NCBI GenBank assembly: GCA_902782595.1
Contig: CACZNW010000049.1
Location: 1-27,534 of the forward strand
DNA: 27,534 bases
DNA from: an uncultured Methanobrevibacter sp.
GTDB lineage: Archaea; Methanobacteriota; Methanobacteria; Methanobacteriales; Methanobacteriaceae
Reading direction: 5' to 3'
In this document: in pieces, positions 23,567 to 27,534 of the stretch
How positions within the stretch are numbered: position 1 is the stretch's first letter
Layout of the letters: the number at the start of each line of letters is the position of its first letter
The notes under the pieces: generated by a model
Seen by the model: the letters and a program-made list of their open reading frames with translations, nothing else
Told to the model about the DNA's origin: nothing
Databases searched by the model: none
Position numbers and translations under genes: made by a program

Positions 23567-25153
23567 ATGTTTGCTGAAGAAAAAATATTGGTAGGTTGCA
23601 ATGAAAGTACAGAAGTATTTTTACTACCGAAGCTGGCTAATCGTCATGGTCTGATAGCCGGTGCAACAGGAACCGGTAAAACAATTACCTTAAAAACCCT
23701 TGCTGAATCCTTTTCGGACATGGGGGTTCCGGTATTTCTGGCAGATATGAAAGGAGACATTTCAGGTCTTGCAAAAATAGGATCAGAAACTGATAAAACA
23801 AAGGCCAATGTTGAAAAATATGGTCTTGTATCAAAGGGATTCAGGTATCAGACGTATCCCGTTGAGTTTTGGGATCTGTTTGGTTTAAAAGGACTTCCCG
23901 TCAGAGTAACATTGTCAGAAATGGGTCCGACATTATTATCTAAAATATTAAACTTGTCTGAAGCTCAGCAGGGTGTTTTAAACATAGTATTTAGGGTAGC
24001 TGATGATGAATCACTCCTAATTATAGATTTAAAAGATTTAAAGTCAATGATTAATTACGTTGTGGACAATAAGGAAAAATATGAAAGCGAATATGGTGCA
24101 ATTACTGCCAAATCTGCAAATACAATTTTAAGAAGTCTGATTACTCTGGAAGATCAGGGCGGAAACGATTTCTTTGGCGAACCTGCACTTGACCTTGATG
24201 ACTTCATTAGAGTTGATGACAATGGAAAAGGCATCATCAATGTTCTGGACGCTCAGAAGTTATCCCTGTCACCGGAAATATACTCAACATTTTTACTTTG
24301 GATGCTGTCATCTTTATTCGAATCATTGCCGGAAGTGGGTGACATGGACAGGCCTAAATTTGTATTCTTCTTTGATGAAGCGCATTTGTTATTCGATGAC
24401 ATGTCCTCGGAATTTGTTAAAAAAATCGAACAGATTGTAAGGCTCATCCGTTCAAAGGGTGTGGGACTATACTTCATCTCACAGTCTCCGGCAGATATTC
24501 CCGATGATATTCTCGCACAGCTCGGAAATCGCATACAGCATGCTCTTCACGCATACACTCCGAAAGACCAGAAAGCAGTTAAAGTGGCCGCTGAAACATT
24601 CAGACCAAACCCTGAATTCGACACGGCTGAAATAATATCCAACCTGGGAATTGGCCAGGCACTGGTATCAGTTTTGGAAGAGGGAGGAGTACCTTCCATA
24701 GTTCAAAAGGTAGATATAGTGCCTCCACAAAGCTACATTGGAGCCATTGATGATTCAATGAGGGATGAACTGGTTAATCTTTCTGAATTGAAACCGAAAT
24801 ATGGTCAGGCAGTTGACGGACTTTCCGCTTATGAAATGCTTTTAAATAAAATTGATTCAAATCCCAACATTGAAAGTGAAGTGCCTCAGCTTGACAGGGA
24901 AATCATCGAAGAGGCCAAAGTTGATGTTGAAAATCAGGAAATAGAAGATACCTCCGAACAGCCTCAGTCAGGCGGAATTCTTGGAGATATCCTGGGCAGT
25001 GTCCTTGGAGGCCAGCAGCCGACCAAAGGCAAGAAGGCTAAAAAATCCCCCGCACAAAAGGCCGCTGAAAAAGCGGCTTCACAGATAATGAACACGGCCG
25101 CACGGGAAGTAACCAAAGGTCTGATGAGAGGAATATTCGGACAGATGAAATGA
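23567..25153 (+). CDS. HerA-like / DUF853 (YjgR-type) ATPase
   Basis: A 528-residue ATPase of the HerA/FtsK-like group. Residues 8-16 (LVGCNESTE) lead into Walker A GATGTGKT (32-39); MKGDISGLAKIG (61-72) is the DUF853 signature; Walker B is FVFFFDEAHLLFDD (265-278), followed by the LIRSKGVGLYFISQSPADIPDDI sensor block and an arginine-rich NRIQHALHAYTP segment. The C-terminus is a glycine/alanine/lysine-rich tail (about 470-528) likely to be disordered. HerA proteins pump DNA in end resection with NurA; no NurA is adjacent, so a repair or segregation role with the neighbouring helicase is inference. It is translated 6 bases after the helicase stop, using GGTGA that overlaps that stop codon. 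Confidence 0.9.
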   Translation: MFAEEKILVGCNESTEVFLLPKLANRHGLIAGATGTGKTITLKTLAESFSDMGVPVFLADMKGDISGLAKIGSETDKTKANVEKYGLVSKGFRYQTYPVEFWDLFGLKGLPVRVTLSEMGPTLLSKILNLSEAQQGVLNIVFRVADDESLLIIDLKDLKSMINYVVDNKEKYESEYGAITAKSANTILRSLITLEDQGGNDFFGEPALDLDDFIRVDDNGKGIINVLDAQKLSLSPEIYSTFLLWMLSSLFESLPEVGDMDRPKFVFFFDEAHLLFDDMSSEFVKKIEQIVRLIRSKGVGLYFISQSPADIPDDILAQLGNRIQHALHAYTPKDQKAVKVAAETFRPNPEFDTAEIISNLGIGQALVSVLEEGGVPSIVQKVDIVPPQSYIGAIDDSMRDELVNLSELKPKYGQAVDGLSAYEMLLNKIDSNPNIESEVPQLDREIIEEAKVDVENQEIEDTSEQPQSGGILGDILGSVLGGQQPTKGKKAKKSPAQKAAEKAASQIMNTAAREVTKGLMRGIFGQMK

Positions 25154-25163
25154 GGTGAAAAAT

Positions 25164-25655
25164 ATGGCACATCCACATAAAAATGCAATTGCAAACATGT
25201 CATCCTCGGCTTTAATAGGTATTATTGAAGAGTCAAAGATGACTTATGTACGGGAAAATTTAAGTGTATTCCTACATGCAAGTCAAATTAAACTCCTAAA
25301 ACAGGTAAAAAAACATGATAAACCCCATCACAAAAAAATCAGAGTAAAACAGTTTGAAAAGGCTAAAAAAGATGACCTGTTCAATGTTCATTTGGGATTG
25401 TATCTGAAAAAATATCAGAAACTGGAAAAACTTGGCTTAATTGAAATAGACCTGCAGCCGGATAACGGTTTGGAATACGATTGTCATCTGACTTCAAAGG
25501 GTCTGGAGATTCTTGGGGAAATTGCAGATCTTGAAAATGAATGGGAAACCATTGTCGGCATTACCGATGAGGACAGTGATGTTCTTAAAAAATTGGCTCT
25601 GGATTCATTTGAGATATCCTACAACCATAAGAAAAACAGGGAATTTATATTCTGA
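25164..25655 (+). CDS. Unknown basic protein, possible winged-helix domain, third gene of the helicase operon
   Basis: A 163-residue protein, family not recognised. The segment LYLKKYQKLEKLGLIEIDLQPDNGLEYDCHLTSKGLEILGEI (described here in parts: helix LYLKKYQKLEKLGLI, wing-like hairpin, then LTSKGLEILGEI) looks like a winged helix-turn-helix, and the first half is rich in Lys and His (KKHDKPHHKKIRVKQFEK), suggesting nucleic acid binding. There is no membrane helix. ATG 25164 is chosen over GTG 25155 because GAGGTGA lies 6 bases before it. It begins 10 bases after the ATPase stop, so the three genes form one operon. Its end overlaps the convergent DUF123 gene by 11 bases. A regulator or DNA-binding partner of the helicase and ATPase is plausible. 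Confidence 0.75.
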   Translation: MAHPHKNAIANMSSSALIGIIEESKMTYVRENLSVFLHASQIKLLKQVKKHDKPHHKKIRVKQFEKAKKDDLFNVHLGLYLKKYQKLEKLGLIEIDLQPDNGLEYDCHLTSKGLEILGEIADLENEWETIVGITDEDSDVLKKLALDSFEISYNHKKNREFIF

Positions 25656-26063
25656 AAAATGCATATTTCACAGCTATTGAATCATAAGCTTTCATAATAC
25701 ATTCAATAGCTTCATTTCTATTTTTAAAATAATATAAATGACTTTTACAATCGCAGTCACTGCATCCGAAGTTTTCAATTCCTTTTGTTTTAGATGATAT
25801 GTGGCGTGACAGTTCACATTCCACCTTTTTGGATTCATTGTATATGACGTCTGTAATTTCTGTTTTTTTTTAAAAGATAATCAATGTGCCAGTGTAGTTT
25901 CTCATCGTCACTTATATGTCTTGTAATTCTTGATTCAAGTGAATTCATGGCAGAACCGATATAAACATAATATCCTTTCTCAAATTTGAGTTGGCCAAGT
26001 TTTTCCGATTTTGATTTTTGAGGAATTGTCTAAACCAATCACCAAACAGTAACATCCTTTCAT
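25645..26063 (-). pseudogene. DUF123 (GIY-YIG-like) nuclease-family gene, broken by two +1 frameshifts
   Basis: Joining three frames on the minus strand gives a complete DUF123 protein of about 138 residues: MKGCYCLVIGLDNSSKIKIGK, then LGQLKFEKGYYVYIGSAMNSLESRITRH and LHWHIDYLLK, then IENFGCSDCDCKSHLYYF. The family shares the GIY-YIG fold (here YYVYIGSA) and a Cys/His block (GCSDCDCKSH). The first break is an A5 run (26000-26004) where four A are expected, the second an A9 run (25863-25871) where eight are expected; each leads to an early stop. All signature residues remain, so the damage is recent or a sequence error. The gene is convergent with the helicase operon and overlaps its end by 11 bases. 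In other archaea this domain is found alone or fused to endonuclease III. Confidence 0.8.
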
Positions 26064-26182
26064 GATTTTTACCAGTACTTCTCTATAGGTTTTATTATTT
26101 TGAAAAGTTCTTTTAATATTATTGGTCTGACATTCAAATCCATTAAAATAATCGACTTCAATTTAATTTAAATCACATCAAA

Positions 26183-26196
26183 AATTTTATTAATTT
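26183..26196 (+). promoter_or_regulatory. Leaderless promoter of the DUF371 gene
   Basis: TTTTATTAAT (26185-26194) is centred about 26 bases before the ATG at 26216 and no ribosome site is present, the arrangement expected for a leaderless archaeal mRNA. Confidence 0.4.
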
Positions 26197-26215
26197 TTTC
26201 CTATAAATTATATTC

Positions 26216-26632
26216 ATGATTTTCAAACTTAAGGCTGAAGGCCATAAAAATGTCACGTCACTTCATAAATCTACTTTTGAAATAACAATGGATGGTGAAA
26301 TCGGTCCAACCGCAGATTGTATCATTGGAACTTCAGCGGATAATTCGATGATGAACTTCCCTCAGGAGTTTAAAGATAAAATAGCCAATTCCAATACTAA
26401 AATTCAGGTTATGCTCGACAGTGAAAACGGACATGATGTAATAACCGGTTGGGGTCATGAGGATTTAACATTGACACATCCAACAGATATTGTATGCAGA
26501 ACCAGTGATTTCACATGCTCAAGGACATTGATGATTAAATCTGATAAGGCTGCAAGGGATCTTGACAGTAGCCTGATTGAAGATTTAAAAAACGAGGGAA
26601 TTATGGAAGTTACTATAAAATTATTCGACTAA
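26216..26632 (+). CDS. DUF371 family archaeal protein
   Basis: A 138-residue archaeal protein of the DUF371 family. Signatures are visible in order: GHKNVTSLHKSTFEITMD (residues 9-26), ADCIIGTSAD (33-42), the ITGWGHEDLTLTHPTDIVCRTSDF block in the middle (80-103) and CSRTLMIKSDKAARDLDSSLIEDLK (105-129) near the end. The family is nearly confined to archaea; its biochemical role is not established. It is soluble, with no membrane helix. Start ATG 26216 begins just before the conserved block. It is a single gene with a T6 run right after the stop. The name is firm, the function unknown. Confidence 0.88.
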   Translation: MIFKLKAEGHKNVTSLHKSTFEITMDGEIGPTADCIIGTSADNSMMNFPQEFKDKIANSNTKIQVMLDSENGHDVITGWGHEDLTLTHPTDIVCRTSDFTCSRTLMIKSDKAARDLDSSLIEDLKNEGIMEVTIKLFD

Positions 26633-26645
26633 ATTTTTTCATATT
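26633..26645 (+). terminator. T-run after the DUF371 gene
   Basis: ATTTTTTC directly after the stop codon is a plausible U-run terminator; no stem is present. Confidence 0.3.
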
Positions 26646-26713
26646 CAAGTAAATATTTATATGGGCTTGTTTTTTTCTATACTCGCTTCAATATTGTTAT
26701 TTAAGGTTAAAAA

Positions 26714-26729
26714 CATTTATATATTTGAT
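26714..26729 (+). promoter_or_regulatory. TATA promoter of the last gene
   Basis: ACATTTATATATTTG fits the archaeal TATA consensus and predicts a start near 26745, about 40 bases before the coding region. Confidence 0.5.
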
Positions 26730-26784
26730 AATACAATAACTAATTGTTTTAATGATTATTTTTCAGTGATGAAAAAAATTGGAG

Positions 26785-27534
26785 ATGATTAGTATTAGAA
26801 GTTTTAAAAATCTAAAGAATATCAATAATCGGGATGAATATGTTAAGATTGCTCAGCTGAATTATGCAAATACCTTTTTAGAGATGATTGGGATAAATGA
26901 AGAAATCGTATCGATTTTGCCTACTGAAATTATTAATTTGGATTTGGATAATAAGTTTACAGATATTAGGGGTTTAACGAAATCGGGTAAAATTATAATA
27001 ATTGAAGGTCATACTCAAGTCTTAAGAGAACCTGATTTTTCCAGATATTATGGTTATTATAAAGATACCTATTGTGACTTCTCAAAGGAGATTATATTCA
27101 TCATTGCTTGTTTGTCTGAAGGAAACAATCTAAAAAGATCAGCAACTGAGGAGAATATTTGTTTTAAACCAACAGTTATTGAACTTAAAAAGATTGATGG
27201 AAGCAAATATTTAAGTAAGTTGAGGGCTAAATTTAAAAAACAAATTGAGTTAAACCACAAAGACTGTGGAATATTAGTTCATTTATCACTGTTCAAGTTG
27301 CCCATTTCTGAAGGTGACTATGTTCGTGAAATATGTGGATATATTAAAAAATATGATTGCATTCCAGATGATGAGAAAAATACGATTGTTACTGCAATGT
27401 ATTTGAATATTGAGCATTATATTGAGAGTGAATCTGAACAAGAAAAATTACTTGAGGCGATAAATGTGTTAAAATATTTTGAAAATGAATTGGATAGGAA
27501 ATTAAGGTTGGCTAGGGAGGATGAGGCGAAAATA
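26785..27534 (+). CDS. PD-(D/E)XK-like (Rpn / transposase-associated nuclease type) protein, partial
   Basis: An open frame of 250 codons that runs off the window end. Residues 56-80 (NKFTDIRGLTKSGKIIIIEGHTQ) show the Rpn/PD-(D/E)XK pattern: Asp60, then a hydrophobic strand ending in Glu74-Gly-His76 and Gln78. FSRYYGYYKDTYCDFSKEIIFIIACLSEG follows, as in Rpn-like families where a tyrosine-rich helix and a strand come after the core. The C-terminal part is a charged helix (EHYIESESEQEKLLEAINVLKYFENELDRKL). Such proteins are multicopy and often tied to mobile DNA in Methanobrevibacter-type genomes (recalled, not tested). The start is uncertain: ATG 26785 touches the GGAG before it, so TTG 26779 or a rare start near 26794 is possible. 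Base use is more AT-rich than its neighbours. Confidence 0.65.
   Translation, partial: MISIRSFKNLKNINNRDEYVKIAQLNYANTFLEMIGINEEIVSILPTEIINLDLDNKFTDIRGLTKSGKIIIIEGHTQVLREPDFSRYYGYYKDTYCDFSKEIIFIIACLSEGNNLKRSATEENICFKPTVIELKKIDGSKYLSKLRAKFKKQIELNHKDCGILVHLSLFKLPISEGDYVREICGYIKKYDCIPDDEKNTIVTAMYLNIEHYIESESEQEKLLEAINVLKYFENELDRKLRLAREDEAKI

Noticed and set aside
23567..25153. Complete HerA-NurA end-resection pair
   Set aside because: No neighbour shows NurA motifs; the third gene looks like a DNA-binding protein and the ATPase is of the DUF853 type.
26064..26160. Upstream extension of the DUF123 gene (about 32 open codons before ATG 26063)
   Set aside because: It is in frame and open, but the family normally begins at MKG and the extra residues match nothing I know; chance openness in a short stretch is likely.
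1..27534. CRISPR array, tRNA, rRNA or complete insertion sequence
   Set aside because: I saw no regularly spaced repeats, cloverleaf-like gene, rRNA segment or transposase with terminal repeats; small structured RNAs cannot be excluded by eye.

Overview
The window looks like a chromosomal stretch of a methanogenic archaeon of the Methanobacteriales, most likely a gut-type Methanobrevibacter. This is inferred from the AT-rich DNA with short TATA-box promoters, a membrane-anchored archaeal LonB protease, archaeal families (DUF371, DUF123, a DUF5814-type helicase, a HerA-like ATPase), cobyric acid synthase, and the mix of GGTGA/GGAG ribosome sites with leaderless starts. I saw no tRNA, rRNA, CRISPR array or complete insertion sequence.

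Layout. Positions 1-1386 (minus) hold a decayed sodium:neurotransmitter symporter (SNF) gene with nonsense codons and frameshifts. Next come a minus-strand mini-ferredoxin (1475-1714), a DUF389 membrane protein (2009-2779), and a TcdA-like ThiF-family enzyme (2856-3572, minus). The last is divergent from a tatD-esterase pair (3655-5336). After a small unknown gene (5360-5602, minus), cbiP (5679-7205, minus) is divergent from a lysine/glutamate-rich coiled-coil gene (7364-7870) whose frame is broken by two compensating A-tract indels. lonB (8215-10191) follows behind a striking inverted repeat. A minus-strand pair, ADP-ribosylglycohydrolase plus an overlapping unknown gene (10199-11576), is divergent from a GNAT acetyltransferase and a zinc-ribbon membrane protein (11656-12564). 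Then come a secreted or anchored unknown protein (12576-13088, minus) and the operon prs - small unknown - uvrB (13178-16355). A 402-bp gap precedes uvrA (16758-19643), which is followed by a DUF368 polyprenyl-phosphate transporter-like protein (19878-20747).

The most system-like part is 20969-25655. It holds three tightly spaced genes: a Zn-binding Ski2-like helicase, a HerA/DUF853-like hexameric ATPase, and a possible winged-helix protein. Their ends overlap a convergent, frameshifted GIY-YIG-like DUF123 gene (25645-26063). DUF371 (26216-26632) and the start of a PD-(D/E)XK-like protein (26785 to the window end) complete the window. With uvrA and uvrB upstream, the right half is rich in DNA-processing genes, though a shared pathway is only inference.

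Two patterns cut across genes. First, several frame breaks lie in A/T runs, which is either a sequence-quality signal or real slippage-prone tracts. Second, three divergent gene pairs appear to share one near-palindromic AT-box as a two-way promoter. Most genes are ordinary housekeeping genes; no complete, clearly new system is proven here.
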